Assembly: GCF_016785085.1 (NCBI RefSeq)
Contig: NZ_JAENHO010000004.1
Location: 434,001 to 498,000, forward strand
Length of the DNA: 64,000 bases
Reading direction: 5' to 3'
Source of the DNA: Paractinoplanes lichenicola
GTDB lineage: Bacteria; Actinomycetota; Actinomycetes; Mycobacteriales; Micromonosporaceae
Part shown: one piece after another, positions 8,452 to 16,466 of the stretch
Numbering within the stretch: the stretch's first letter is position 1
How the letters are laid out: every line of letters starts with the position of its first letter
Position numbers and translations under genes: made by a program
Notes under the pieces: model-generated
The model's input: the letters and a program-made list of their open reading frames with translations, nothing else
The model's database searches: none
What the model was told of the DNA's origin: nothing

Positions 8452-8700
8452 CGCCGGCCCGCCGGCCCGCCGGCCCGCCAGCCCGCCAGCCCGCCAGGCC
8501 ACAGGTTGCATCGGCCCATTGGCCGGCCAGCTCACCGGCTGTCTCAACCCCGCCCCGGCCCGCCAGCTGCCCCGGCCTTCCGGCCCCCCAGCCCACGGCC
8601 CCCCAGCCCACGGCCCCCCAGCCCCCGGGCCACCGGCCCCCGGGCCACCGGCCCCCAACCCACCGGCCCCCAACCCACCGGCCCCAGGCCACCGGCTGCC
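8452..8700. repeat. Low-complexity CCG-rich tandem repeats (8-bp and 15-bp units)
   Basis: Starts about 30 bp after the GntR stop. 8452-8500 holds 8-bp copies of CCGGCCCG turning into CCAGCCCG. 8580-8700 holds 15-bp units of CCCACGGCCCCCCAG type drifting to CCACCGGCCCCCGGG and CCCACCGGCCCCCAA. Frames through it encode only Pro/Ala/Arg runs without a plausible start, so I treat it as non-coding. Third longest gene-free stretch of the window together with 8701-8948. Confidence 0.85.
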
Positions 8701-8763
8701 CCGGCCCACCGCCGGCCGCGCGCTTGTTTGCCGCGCCTAACCGAGTCGCCGAGACGATGTTCC

Positions 8764-8948
8764 TAGCCTCCTAGGATGCATACAGTCCGTGCCAGTCGAC
8801 ACGCGACAGCGACCATCGCGGGCGACGAAACGGCTCGGCAGGCGAGACCGCTCCCGGTCTGCACCAGGTGCTGTTCTGCGATGGCGAGCCGGACTGCCGA
8901 TCGTCTGCGCTGTCTGGAGAAACCACGTCGGCGGGGGAAGGGAAAGTC
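8764..8948 (+). promoter_or_regulatory. Probable promoter and 5' leader of the histidine kinase gene
   Basis: TAGCCT at 8764-8769 is a TANNNT -10-like hexamer placed exactly six bases before an ATG at 8776. That ATG opens a 68-codon frame (MHTVRASRHA..., with a VCTRCC stretch) that runs into and past the kinase start. Downstream is a short hairpin, AGACCG/CGGTCT with a 4-base loop. This could be a leaderless leader ORF or simply an untranslated leader. The kinase itself has its own Shine-Dalgarno. Confidence 0.4.
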
Positions 8949-10103
8949 ATGGTGGCGTCTAGCGTTGAACCGCGGCACGTAGCGGCCGGTAGTTATCGGA
9001 CCGCGGTGTCGGATGTGCCCGAAGTTCTCGAGCTCGTCGCGGATGTCTGTCAGGCCCCGATGGTCGCGCTGAAGGTGGCCGACGAGGCGCACGCGCACTT
9101 CGCGGCGACGCTGGGCATGCCGATGGCGGTCGACGTGCCCAAGTCGCGGTCGTTGTGCGACATCGTGGCCGGGCGCAACGACACCATGGTCGTCGACGAC
9201 GCCTCGCACGACCCGCGGCTGGCCGATCACCCGCTGGTGTCGGGGGCGGCGCACGTCAACTTCATCGCGGCCGCGCCGCTGCGGCACGACGGGCACATCG
9301 TGGGGGCGTTGTGCGTGTTCGACAACGGCCGCCGGAGCCTCGATGCCGACACTACCCGCCGCTACCTGGAGCGTCTCGCCCGTCGCGTCGACGCCGAGAC
9401 GGGTCTGCGGCACCTGCTGGACAACCGCTCGCCGCTCGAGCTGGCCGGCCGGGAGGACATGCTGGCGACGATGTCGCACGAGTTCCGCACGCCGCTGACC
9501 GCGATCCAGGGCTACGTCGAGCTGCTCAACGGCGTGCCGGGAGCGGTGCCGCCCGCGTTCGCCCGCCAGCTCGACGCGATCAGCCGCAACGCCGGTCGCC
9601 TCTGCCGTACGGTCGACACCCTGCTGCGCGCCGCCCATCAGCACCACGTCGAGCCGGTCGGTGACCGCCGTACGGTCGACCTGACGTGCCTGACGGCGAG
9701 GGTGGCCGAGGCGCTCGGTCCGGCCGCTTCCCGGATCGTGCTGGACGGTCCCGGCCGCCCGGTTCCCGTGTACGCCGACCCGCAGCTGCTCGAGGTGGCG
9801 ATCGGTCACCTGCTGAGCAACGCCCTGGGTTACAGCCGTGCCGATCACCCCGTAGTCGTGTCCCTCGCCGGCGGTCCCCGCCCGGTGCTGGAGATCCGCG
9901 ACTTCGGTCCCGGTCTCGGCGAGCAGGAGCTGACCCAGCTGGGTCTGCCGTTCTTCCGCGGTGCCGACGCCCAGCGCAACGAGTCCCCGGGCATGGGCCT
10001 GGGCCTGGCCGTGACCCGTCGGATCATCGCGGCTCAGGGCGCCGACCTGACCTTCGCCAGCCCGTTCGACGGTGGCCTGGCCGCCCGCATCGTCTTCGGC
10101 TGA
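8949..10103 (+). CDS. GAF-domain sensor histidine kinase
   Basis: 384 residues, no membrane helix, so cytoplasmic. A GAF domain (residues ~10-160; KSRSLCDIVAGRNDTMVV, FIAAAPLRHDGHIVGALCVFD) is followed by a HisKA domain with the phospho-acceptor box MSHEFRTPLTAIQGY and an HATPase domain with N box HLLSNALGYS and glycine boxes DFGPGLG and GMGLGLAVTRRII. The ATG at 8949 has GGGAAGGGA upstream. No response regulator is encoded beside it; it is an orphan kinase whose partner must lie elsewhere. Confidence 0.93.
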   Translation: MVASSVEPRHVAAGSYRTAVSDVPEVLELVADVCQAPMVALKVADEAHAHFAATLGMPMAVDVPKSRSLCDIVAGRNDTMVVDDASHDPRLADHPLVSGAAHVNFIAAAPLRHDGHIVGALCVFDNGRRSLDADTTRRYLERLARRVDAETGLRHLLDNRSPLELAGREDMLATMSHEFRTPLTAIQGYVELLNGVPGAVPPAFARQLDAISRNAGRLCRTVDTLLRAAHQHHVEPVGDRRTVDLTCLTARVAEALGPAASRIVLDGPGRPVPVYADPQLLEVAIGHLLSNALGYSRADHPVVVSLAGGPRPVLEIRDFGPGLGEQELTQLGLPFFRGADAQRNESPGMGLGLAVTRRIIAAQGADLTFASPFDGGLAARIVFG

Positions 10104-10144
10104 CGAACGGGTTTTGCCTGGGCCAGGACGGGCATCTGAGGTGC

Positions 10145-10501
10145 ATGTTCCCGGCTGAGAACCTGCGCGACTGGCGCGGCGAAAAGGTCATCGACCAAGA
10201 CGGCGACAAGATCGGCGAGCTGGAGGCGGTGTATGTGGACACCGCCACCGACGAGCCGGCCTTCGCGACCGTACGGGTGGGCTTCATCGGACGGCATCGC
10301 CTGGTGTTCGTGCCGCTGGGCGGGGCCACGGTGCGGCCCGACGCCGTGCGGGTGCGCTACGACAAGAAGCTGGTCGGCGACGCCCCCACGATCGAGGTCG
10401 ACGGCGAGCTGACCGCGGCCGACGAGCCGGGCGTCTTCGCGCACTACAACCTGCCCTACCAGACGGGCATGGCCGGCGAACGCCGTCTCGCCCGCCGCTG
10501 A
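10145..10501 (+). CDS. PRC-barrel domain protein
   Basis: 118 residues. NLRDWRGEKVIDQDGDKIGELEAVYVDTATDEPAFATVRVG is a textbook PRC-barrel beta pattern, ending with a tyrosine-containing tail (FAHYNLPYQTG). Such small proteins occur in RNA processing, photosynthetic and stress contexts; in actinobacteria many are stress-related and of unknown role. The ATG at 10145 has GAGG at the right distance. It follows the histidine kinase by 41 bp and may be co-transcribed. Confidence 0.88.
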   Translation: MFPAENLRDWRGEKVIDQDGDKIGELEAVYVDTATDEPAFATVRVGFIGRHRLVFVPLGGATVRPDAVRVRYDKKLVGDAPTIEVDGELTAADEPGVFAHYNLPYQTGMAGERRLARR

Positions 10502-10546
10502 CGACAGGCTGTTTCGCCGGGGCGCCGCGTTGGGAACAATCGGGTC

Positions 10547-10822
10547 ATGAGACTGCGTCGTCCCGCCGTGCTTGCCGTCGTCGCCTCCACCGCCGCGCTG
10601 CTGCTCGGCGGTTGCATGAAGGACGCCATCTGCGGATCCGACGACTACCCGGTGCTGCAGACCGGCGGCAGCGGCCGGCAGTGCGTGCCCAAGGATCAGG
10701 AGCCGCCGTCCGGGTTCACCCGCTTCCCGGAGGGCCAGGTGCCCGAACACGTCGACGACGAGTGGGACGTCTATTGGCGCAACCACACGATCGACAGCTC
10801 CGGCCAGACAATCACCTCCTGA
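10547..10822 (+). CDS. Small secreted lipoprotein
   Basis: 91 residues. Basic N-terminus MRLRRP, hydrophobic helix and a lipobox LLGGC, giving lipid attachment at Cys23 and an extracytoplasmic domain of ~68 residues. The mature part (ICGSDDYPVLQTGGSGRQCV, EPPSGFTRFPEGQVPEHVDDEWDVYW) resembles the short actinomycete lipoproteins named after SCO0607, from memory only. It has one Cys pair beyond the lipid Cys that could form a disulfide. Same strand as the preceding two genes. Confidence 0.85.
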   Translation: MRLRRPAVLAVVASTAALLLGGCMKDAICGSDDYPVLQTGGSGRQCVPKDQEPPSGFTRFPEGQVPEHVDDEWDVYWRNHTIDSSGQTITS

Positions 10823-10900
10823 CGCGCAGCCCGGCCGGCCCCGCTCGCCATGACCGAACGACGGCGGCTCGCCAGGCCGGGCGCCTTGAAACAACCCCGC

Positions 10901-10999
10901 CAGCGGCTCGCCCTCGCTCCGCCGGGCCCGCGCTCTCTCCGCCGGGCCCGCCCTCTCTCAGCCGGGCCCGCCGTTCTCAGCCGGGCGCGGCTAAGAGCC
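10901..10999. repeat. 20-bp tandem repeat spanning the stop codon of the PPDK-like gene
   Basis: Units at 10901, 10921, 10941, 10961 (19 bp) and 10980, with core GCCGGGCCCG followed by CCCTCTCTCA or CGCTCTCTCC. The TCA at 10977-10979, which is the stop of the minus-strand gene, is part of the unit, and TCA/TCC recurs at the same place in the downstream copies. The intergenic stretch between this gene and the lipoprotein gene is thus largely made of copies of the gene end. Confidence 0.85.
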
Positions 11000-12500
11000 G
11001 GTCCTGGGCTGCGGACAGGCGTTCCTCGGCCGGGCGTGGGGAGTCGTCGCCGGAGATCGCGTCGGCCCAGGCCAGCAACCGACCGATGTGCGGATCGTCC
11101 CCTGCCGCAATAGAGGCCTGGGCGCCCCAAGCGATCTCGCCGCTGCTGCCGTCGATGGTGATCTCGGTGCCCTCCGCGAGCGCGTCCAGCCCCGAGGCCC
11201 CGACCACCGCGGGCTTCCGCAGCGACCGGGCAACGACCGCCGCGTGACTGGCCAGGCCGCCCCGGGCCGTCACGACACCGACGGCCGCGGCCAAGCCGTG
11301 CATGTCGAGGGGCGAGGTCTCCGGCCGCACCAGCACGACCGGTCCCTGCATCCGAACCGCGGCATCAGCCGTGAGCGCGACCCGCCCGGTGGCCACGCCA
11401 GGAGAGGCGCCCCGGCCGCGAGCCACCAGGCCAGCGGTGTCGGCGAGCGTGTTCCGAACGGGCGGGTCGGCAACACCGGCCGACGCTGCACGCTCGCGAG
11501 TGGGCGGGTTGGCTGCGTGCCGTTTTCGGAGCGGCGGGCTGGTTACAACCATGCGGGGTGTGGCGGCGGCGCGCAGCCGGGACGGCGAGATTCGACGGAC
11601 GGCCTCCCGGCGGTCGATCAGGCCCTCGTCGGCGAGGTCGACGGCGACGCGGACGGCGGCGCGTGGTGTGAGCCCGCCCGGCCGCAATTGCAGCAGCCAC
11701 AGGCGAGCCGATTCATAGGTGAACTCGACGTGGCACGCGTCGCGGTAGTGCTGTTCGATCAAATTCAGGGCGGCCACCAGCGCGGACCACACCGGGGGCT
11801 CCCGCTCGGCGAGGGCGGCCAACGGCAACGTGTTGCACTCGCCCGACACGACAGCGTCGCCGCGGCGGCCGAAGAGCACATCCCCGTACGGGTGGGGGTC
11901 GCCGGTGCCGGGGTCGCGGCTGAAGGCGACCCCGCTGCCGCTCTGCTCGTCGCGGTCGCCGTGGACCATCGCCTGGACGATCACGGCCGTCCCCAAGTCG
12001 TGCGGGATGCCGTGCAACTCCCGATAGGTGACCGCGCGCGGCGTGTTCCACGACTCGAAGACCTCCCGTACGGCGGGGGTGATCGGCCCCCGCACGTCGA
12101 GGACGGTGTTCATCATCCCGGGCATCGACACAGCGGCCCCCGAACGCACCGACACCGACTCGGCGCCGAGCCAACCCGCCGCGACGTCGAGCCCGTGGGG
12201 CAGCCGGCCGTCGCGCAGGAACCGCCGGCACGCCGAAGCACCGATGACAAAGCCGGGCGGTACCGGCAGCCCGAGACGCAGTAGGCGGACCAGGCCGTGC
12301 GCCTTGCCCCCGATGACCTCGACCGGCTCACCAAGCGCCGGATCGAGCGGAAAGAACGCACCGCCGGACAAAGAGTGGGCGCCGCTGGGCGGAGAGAGCG
12401 CGTCGCTGGGCAGAGAGAGGGCGCCGTCGGGCGGAGAGAGGGCGCCGCCGGGCTGAGAGAGGGCGTGGCCGGGTCCGGGCACGGAGTGGGGCGAGGTCAT
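10977..12500 (-). CDS. PPDK-like protein: ATP-grasp and phosphohistidine swivelling domains, no PEP/pyruvate domain
   Basis: 507 residues, much shorter than pyruvate phosphate dikinase (~870). After an N-terminal stretch of 7-residue repeats (GALSPPD-like, residues ~10-50) comes the nucleotide-binding region (GGKAHGLVRLLRLGLPVPPGFVIG, SVRSGAAVSMPGMMNTVLD, VAFSRDPGTG) and then the central domain with the phosphocarrier-histidine motif GGLASHAAVVARSLRKPAVVG. The C-terminal TIM barrel that binds PEP/pyruvate is absent. It could phosphorylate its own histidine and pass the phosphate to another partner; substrate unknown. ATG at 12498-12500 overlaps the upstream stop (ATGA), last gene of a coupled trio. 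Confidence 0.88.
   Translation of the reverse strand: MTSPHSVPGPGHALSQPGGALSPPDGALSLPSDALSPPSGAHSLSGGAFFPLDPALGEPVEVIGGKAHGLVRLLRLGLPVPPGFVIGASACRRFLRDGRLPHGLDVAAGWLGAESVSVRSGAAVSMPGMMNTVLDVRGPITPAVREVFESWNTPRAVTYRELHGIPHDLGTAVIVQAMVHGDRDEQSGSGVAFSRDPGTGDPHPYGDVLFGRRGDAVVSGECNTLPLAALAEREPPVWSALVAALNLIEQHYRDACHVEFTYESARLWLLQLRPGGLTPRAAVRVAVDLADEGLIDRREAVRRISPSRLRAAATPRMVVTSPPLRKRHAANPPTRERAASAGVADPPVRNTLADTAGLVARGRGASPGVATGRVALTADAAVRMQGPVVLVRPETSPLDMHGLAAAVGVVTARGGLASHAAVVARSLRKPAVVGASGLDALAEGTEITIDGSSGEIAWGAQASIAAGDDPHIGRLLAWADAISGDDSPRPAEERLSAAQDRLLAAPG
12371..12475. repeat. In-frame 21-bp repeats in the N-terminal coding part
   Basis: About five degenerate 21-bp units (AGAGAGGGCGCCGCCGGGCGG type on the plus strand). 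They encode 7-residue near-repeats GALSQPG, GALSPPD, GALSLPS, DALSPPS, GAHSLSG of the PPDK-like protein. The GGCTGAGAGAGGGCG word of this array also occurs in the non-coding repeat at the other end of the same gene, in the opposite orientation. Confidence 0.8.
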
Positions 12501-13039
12501 GTGCGGGGGATGCCGAGCGTGGCCAGCAGGTCTTCGTGGAGCTGGAACCAGATCACGTGGTACGACGTCATCGAATCGGTCAGCTCCTCCATGGCGCCGG
12601 CGCGGGCCCGATGCAGAGCGGCGTCGAGTCGTCCGCCGTAGCGGGTGAGGCGGGGCAGGGCGGCCAGCACCGGTTGGACGCGCCGGTTGAGGTCGGTGAA
12701 GCGGTCGAGCACCCGGGCCGGGTCGATCGTGTCGTCGCGCAGCTGCCACAGTGAGCACAGGTCGAGCAGCTCGGGGTTGAGCACCAGGAACGTCTCGTAC
12801 GCCGACGTGACCGCGGCTCGGGCGCCGCTCGTGTCGAGCTCGTCGGCGGTCTGCTTGGCGTCGGCCGCCTTGCCCGCCGCGGTGAGCCCCCAGGCGCCCA
12901 TCGAGCGGGTGGCCAGCCCGTCGACTGCCAGGTCGATCAGCTCGGATTCGACGTGGGCCTCGGGCAGGCCGGCCGTGGCGGCGATGCGGCTCAGGTCGGC
13001 GTGCCCGATGCAGCGCAGGGTGTGCAGCACGACGTTCAT
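12497..13039 (-). CDS. Winged-helix-like protein coupled to the PPDK-like gene
   Basis: 180 residues. The first ~65 residues look like a winged helix (LHTLRCIGHADLSRIAATAGLPEAHVESELIDLAVDGLATRSMGAWGLTAAG), the rest is helical with RDDTIDPARVLDRFTDLNRRVQPVL. Similar modules are found fused to or beside PPDK-like ATP-binding proteins in actinobacteria, as I recall. The start codon overlaps the TetR stop (ATGA), and its stop overlaps the PPDK-like start (ATGA). Probably a regulator or substrate adaptor of the PPDK-like enzyme; no direct evidence of which. Confidence 0.78.
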   Translation of the reverse strand: MNVVLHTLRCIGHADLSRIAATAGLPEAHVESELIDLAVDGLATRSMGAWGLTAAGKAADAKQTADELDTSGARAAVTSAYETFLVLNPELLDLCSLWQLRDDTIDPARVLDRFTDLNRRVQPVLAALPRLTRYGGRLDAALHRARAGAMEELTDSMTSYHVIWFQLHEDLLATLGIPRT

Positions 13040-14124
13040 GACGAGGCCGCCGCGTGGCCGGCCCCGCGGCCGTCGGCGCGGGCCACGATCTCGCCGGTCC
13101 GCACCCGTACGGCGGATTCGGTGTCCGCGGCCGCCGTGAGGCCGATCGCCGTGGCCAGCGCGCCGTGGTCGTCGAGGACCACGCGCACCTCGGGCCGGAT
13201 GGCATGCCCGAAGACGCGGCGCAGGCAGGTCGTCAGGTCGGTGAGGCGCAGGCGGACGAGGGCGCCCGTCTCGGCCGGATCGTCGGTGACGAACGCGAGA
13301 GTGACGGTGTCGCCGGGACGGGCCGCGCGCACGGCCTCCTCGGCGGCCTCGAGCCGCCCGCTGCCGAGCACGACAAGCACCCCGTCATCCCCGAAGCCGA
13401 CCAGCCGGCCACTGAGCAAATCCACAAAGCCGCCCGCCCCGCCGCCGAGCAACTCCGCGAAGCCGGCCGGAGTGAAGTGGACCGGCCGCGCGGAAGCGAC
13501 GAACGGCAGATGCGGCGGGTCCCACTCGTCGGCCAGCGGCAGACCGGCCAGGTGGCGGCAGGCCCGCGCGACGTCGAAGGGGTCGCCGAAGCCGGGCGCG
13601 GTCTCGGCCAGGTGCGCCGCCCCCTGCAGCATCGTGAGGAGCAGCTCGGCCAGCCGGACCTGGCGGCCGGAGCCGCGGGCCCGGCACGACTCGAGGGCGA
13701 GGCCGAGCAGCAGCCCCTCGACCCGGGTGATCTGGGCCAGGGCGGCGCGGCCCTGGTCGTCGTCGACCACCCCGGTCAGCGAGCGTGCGGCGAGGCGACC
13801 GGCGTCGGCCTCGTCGGTGGCCAGCGGCAGCCGTTCGAGCCAGACCCGGGCGAAGGCCTCGACGGCGGAGGCGACGCCGGCGAGCTCGCCGGGGGGATCG
13901 GGCATGGGGGAGGCGGCCGCCGCGAGCAGCACGGCCAAGTAGAGCGAGCGTTTGCTGGGGAAGTTGGAATACACCGCGCCGCGGGTCAGCTCGGCCCGCT
14001 CGGCTATCCGGTCGACCTTGGCCCCGGCATAGCCGAAGTGCGAGAACTCCCACTTGGCGGCCGAGAGCACGGCGCCCTTGGTGCGCTCCTGCTGCTGGGC
14101 CCGGGTCATCCTCATGCGCGACAC
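13036..14124 (-). CDS. TetR family regulator with extra C-terminal thioredoxin-like domain
   Basis: 362 residues, about 160 longer than an ordinary TetR. The helix-turn-helix is clear (residues ~10-60; VDRIAERAELTRGAVYSNFPSKRSLYL), followed by the usual helical domain. From ~residue 220 the sequence turns into alternating strands and helices (DDGVLVVLGSG, DTVTLAFVTDD, IRPEVRVVLDDHGALATAIGL, ESAVRVRTGEIVARADG) in an order recalling peroxiredoxin/thioredoxin folds but without a CxxC. The GTG at 14122-14124 has GGGAG upstream; ATGs at 14115 and 14109 are alternatives. It heads an ATGA-coupled trio and is divergent from a GGDEF-EAL gene. Confidence 0.82.
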   Translation of the reverse strand: MSRMRMTRAQQQERTKGAVLSAAKWEFSHFGYAGAKVDRIAERAELTRGAVYSNFPSKRSLYLAVLLAAAASPMPDPPGELAGVASAVEAFARVWLERLPLATDEADAGRLAARSLTGVVDDDQGRAALAQITRVEGLLLGLALESCRARGSGRQVRLAELLLTMLQGAAHLAETAPGFGDPFDVARACRHLAGLPLADEWDPPHLPFVASARPVHFTPAGFAELLGGGAGGFVDLLSGRLVGFGDDGVLVVLGSGRLEAAEEAVRAARPGDTVTLAFVTDDPAETGALVRLRLTDLTTCLRRVFGHAIRPEVRVVLDDHGALATAIGLTAAADTESAVRVRTGEIVARADGRGAGHAAASS

Positions 14125-14201
14125 GATACTCCCACCATCCCGATGATAAGAACATCTGAAACGTGACTCAGTGAGCCCGCCGGTCGTCCGATGGGTATGA
14201 C

Positions 14202-16466
14202 GTGGCCCTGCTGTCCCGGATGACCAGTTGGCGGCCGGCCTCCCGGGCCGCCGTCGTGCTGGTGTCGCTGGTCGTCGCCACGCAGCTGGTGTCGCTGGCC
14301 GAGCCCGGCCTGCGCCGCCCGATCCTGTTCGGCTCGGTGCTGCTGCTCGACGTCATCGGCGTCTACTTCAGCTTCCGGGCCGTGCGCAACAGCCCGTACC
14401 CGTGGGGCTGGCGGCTGATCGGCCTGGCCCGGGCGAGCGCCGTGGCCGCCTTCTTCGTGTTGCTCTGGTATCTGCAGGACGGTCCCGTGTTCGCCTACTG
14501 GGCCGGCATCGGCCTCCGCGGGATGATGTTCGTGTTGCTGGCGGCGGCCGCCTTCGTCTCCCGGCTGCCCGAGATCCGGGGCCGCAACCGGTGGGCGTAC
14601 ATCGCCGAGATCGTCATCGTGGTGGCGGCCGGGGCCATGCTGGCCTGGTATTTCGTGATCGACCACGCGTTCGTCGTGCACACCCCGCCGATGGAGCTCA
14701 GCCGCATCCTGGGTTACGTCGTGGGTGACCTGCTCGTGCTCACCGCCACCTGCGCGCTGCTGCTCGGCGGCGCCTGGCCGCACCTGGCCCATCCGACCAC
14801 GCCGATGGTCGGCGGCCTCGTGCTGCTGATGATCACCGACGTCGCCTGGAACGCCACCGACCTGCACAGCGACACCCAGGCCGACGTCTGGCTGATCGGT
14901 CTCGGCATGGTCGGCGCGGGTCTGCTGCTCACCCTGTCGCCGATCGCCGCCGTGACGCAGCGCGGGCAGCGGGTGGAGCTGAACCGGCGGCCGGCCTGGT
15001 CGCAGCGGCTGGTGCTGGCGTCGCTGCTGACCGGGGCGGTGACGCTGATCGCGGTGACGATCAACGAGGACGACATGTTCCCGTGGGGTGGCCTGGTCAT
15101 CTGCCTGCTGCTGATGGTCGCGGCCGTGATGGTGCACATGACCGTGTCGTTGCGTCAGACCCGCGATCTGGTGGTCGCCGACCCGCTGACCGGCCTGGCC
15201 AACCGCACCGGGCTCGAGGACGCCATCGCGATCGCCGCCCGCCGGGGCGAACCGGCCGCGCTGCTGCTGATCGACCTCGACGACTTCAAGCTGATCAACG
15301 ACGCGTACGGGCATGCGGCCGGGGACACGGTGCTGACGGAGTTCGGGCATCACCTGCGGGCCGTGGTGCGGGCCAAGGACACCTGCGCGCGGATCGGCGG
15401 CGACGAGTTCGCGGTGCTGCTGACCGGCGGCGCGGCGCCCGACGTGGTGGCGCAGCGCATTCTCGGGGCGCTGACAGCCCATCCCGTACGGCTGGGGGAG
15501 GACACGGTGCTGGTCCACGCCAGCATCGGGCTGACCGACGCGCGGCCGGGCGACACCACGAAGGAGCTGATGCGCCGGGCCGACCTGGCCATGTACGCGG
15601 CCAAGCGGGCCGGCGCCCACTCGTGGATGCGGCACGACCCGTCGATGGTCGACCGCCGGGCGATGGACGCGGCGCTGGCCGACGACCTGACCGGCGCGGC
15701 CGCACGCGGCGAGCTGATCGTGCTCTACCAGCCGATCGTCACGATCGAGACCGGGGCCGCGGCCGGGTACGAGGCCCTGGTCCGCTGGCGGCACCCGGTG
15801 CGCGGGCTGGTGCCGCCGCTCGACTTCATCCCGGTCGCCGAGCGCACCGGGCTGATCTACGACATCGGGCTGCACGTGCTCGAACGCGCCTGCACCGACA
15901 TGGCCGCGGCGCCCGGCCGCCCGTACGTGTCGGTGAACCTCTCACCCCGCCAGATGCAGACGCCCACGCTGGTGCACGACGTGCTGGCGGTCGTGCGGCG
16001 CTCGGGGATCGGGCTGGACCGGCTCGTGCTCGAGGTGACCGAGTCGGCGATCGTCGACGAGCAGAGCGGCGGCATCGCGACCCTGCACGAGCTGCGGTCG
16101 CACGGCATCCGCATCGCCGTCGACGACTTCGGCACCGGCTATTCGTCGCTGCACTACCTGACCCGGCTGCCGGTCGACATCCTCAAGATCGACCGTAGTT
16201 TCGTGGCCGAGCTCGACGGCACCCCGACCGGCGCGGCCATCGCCGAGGCGGTCATCCGCCTGGCCCAGGTGCTGCGGCTGCGCACGATCGCCGAGGGCAT
16301 CGAGACCACCGAGCAGGCCCACGAGCTGCTCGCGCTGGGCTGCCACACGGGCCAGGGCTATCTGTACGCACCGCCACGGCCGCTCGACGAGGCCCTGCGG
16401 TCGGAGACGCGTCGCGTGGAGGCGCTCGGCTCAGAGGCGCGTCGCCGCCAGGATCAGCCCGGCTAA
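14202..16466 (+). CDS. Integral-membrane GGDEF-EAL protein
   Basis: 754 residues with the same architecture as the protein at 394-2652: ~9 membrane helices, GGDEF at residues 399-403, EAL at 524-526, then EVTESAIV, VDDFGTGYSSL, LKIDRSFV and AEGIET. All key residues are present. The C-terminus contains a duplicated SETRR/SEARR segment, caused by a repeat near the stop. The GTG at 14202 is a compromise: ATG at 14220 is in frame too and no strong ribosome-binding site marks either. The 3' end overlaps the convergent LysR gene by 36 bp. Confidence 0.92.
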   Translation: MALLSRMTSWRPASRAAVVLVSLVVATQLVSLAEPGLRRPILFGSVLLLDVIGVYFSFRAVRNSPYPWGWRLIGLARASAVAAFFVLLWYLQDGPVFAYWAGIGLRGMMFVLLAAAAFVSRLPEIRGRNRWAYIAEIVIVVAAGAMLAWYFVIDHAFVVHTPPMELSRILGYVVGDLLVLTATCALLLGGAWPHLAHPTTPMVGGLVLLMITDVAWNATDLHSDTQADVWLIGLGMVGAGLLLTLSPIAAVTQRGQRVELNRRPAWSQRLVLASLLTGAVTLIAVTINEDDMFPWGGLVICLLLMVAAVMVHMTVSLRQTRDLVVADPLTGLANRTGLEDAIAIAARRGEPAALLLIDLDDFKLINDAYGHAAGDTVLTEFGHHLRAVVRAKDTCARIGGDEFAVLLTGGAAPDVVAQRILGALTAHPVRLGEDTVLVHASIGLTDARPGDTTKELMRRADLAMYAAKRAGAHSWMRHDPSMVDRRAMDAALADDLTGAAARGELIVLYQPIVTIETGAAAGYEALVRWRHPVRGLVPPLDFIPVAERTGLIYDIGLHVLERACTDMAAAPGRPYVSVNLSPRQMQTPTLVHDVLAVVRRSGIGLDRLVLEVTESAIVDEQSGGIATLHELRSHGIRIAVDDFGTGYSSLHYLTRLPVDILKIDRSFVAELDGTPTGAAIAEAVIRLAQVLRLRTIAEGIETTEQAHELLALGCHTGQGYLYAPPRPLDEALRSETRRVEALGSEARRRQDQPG

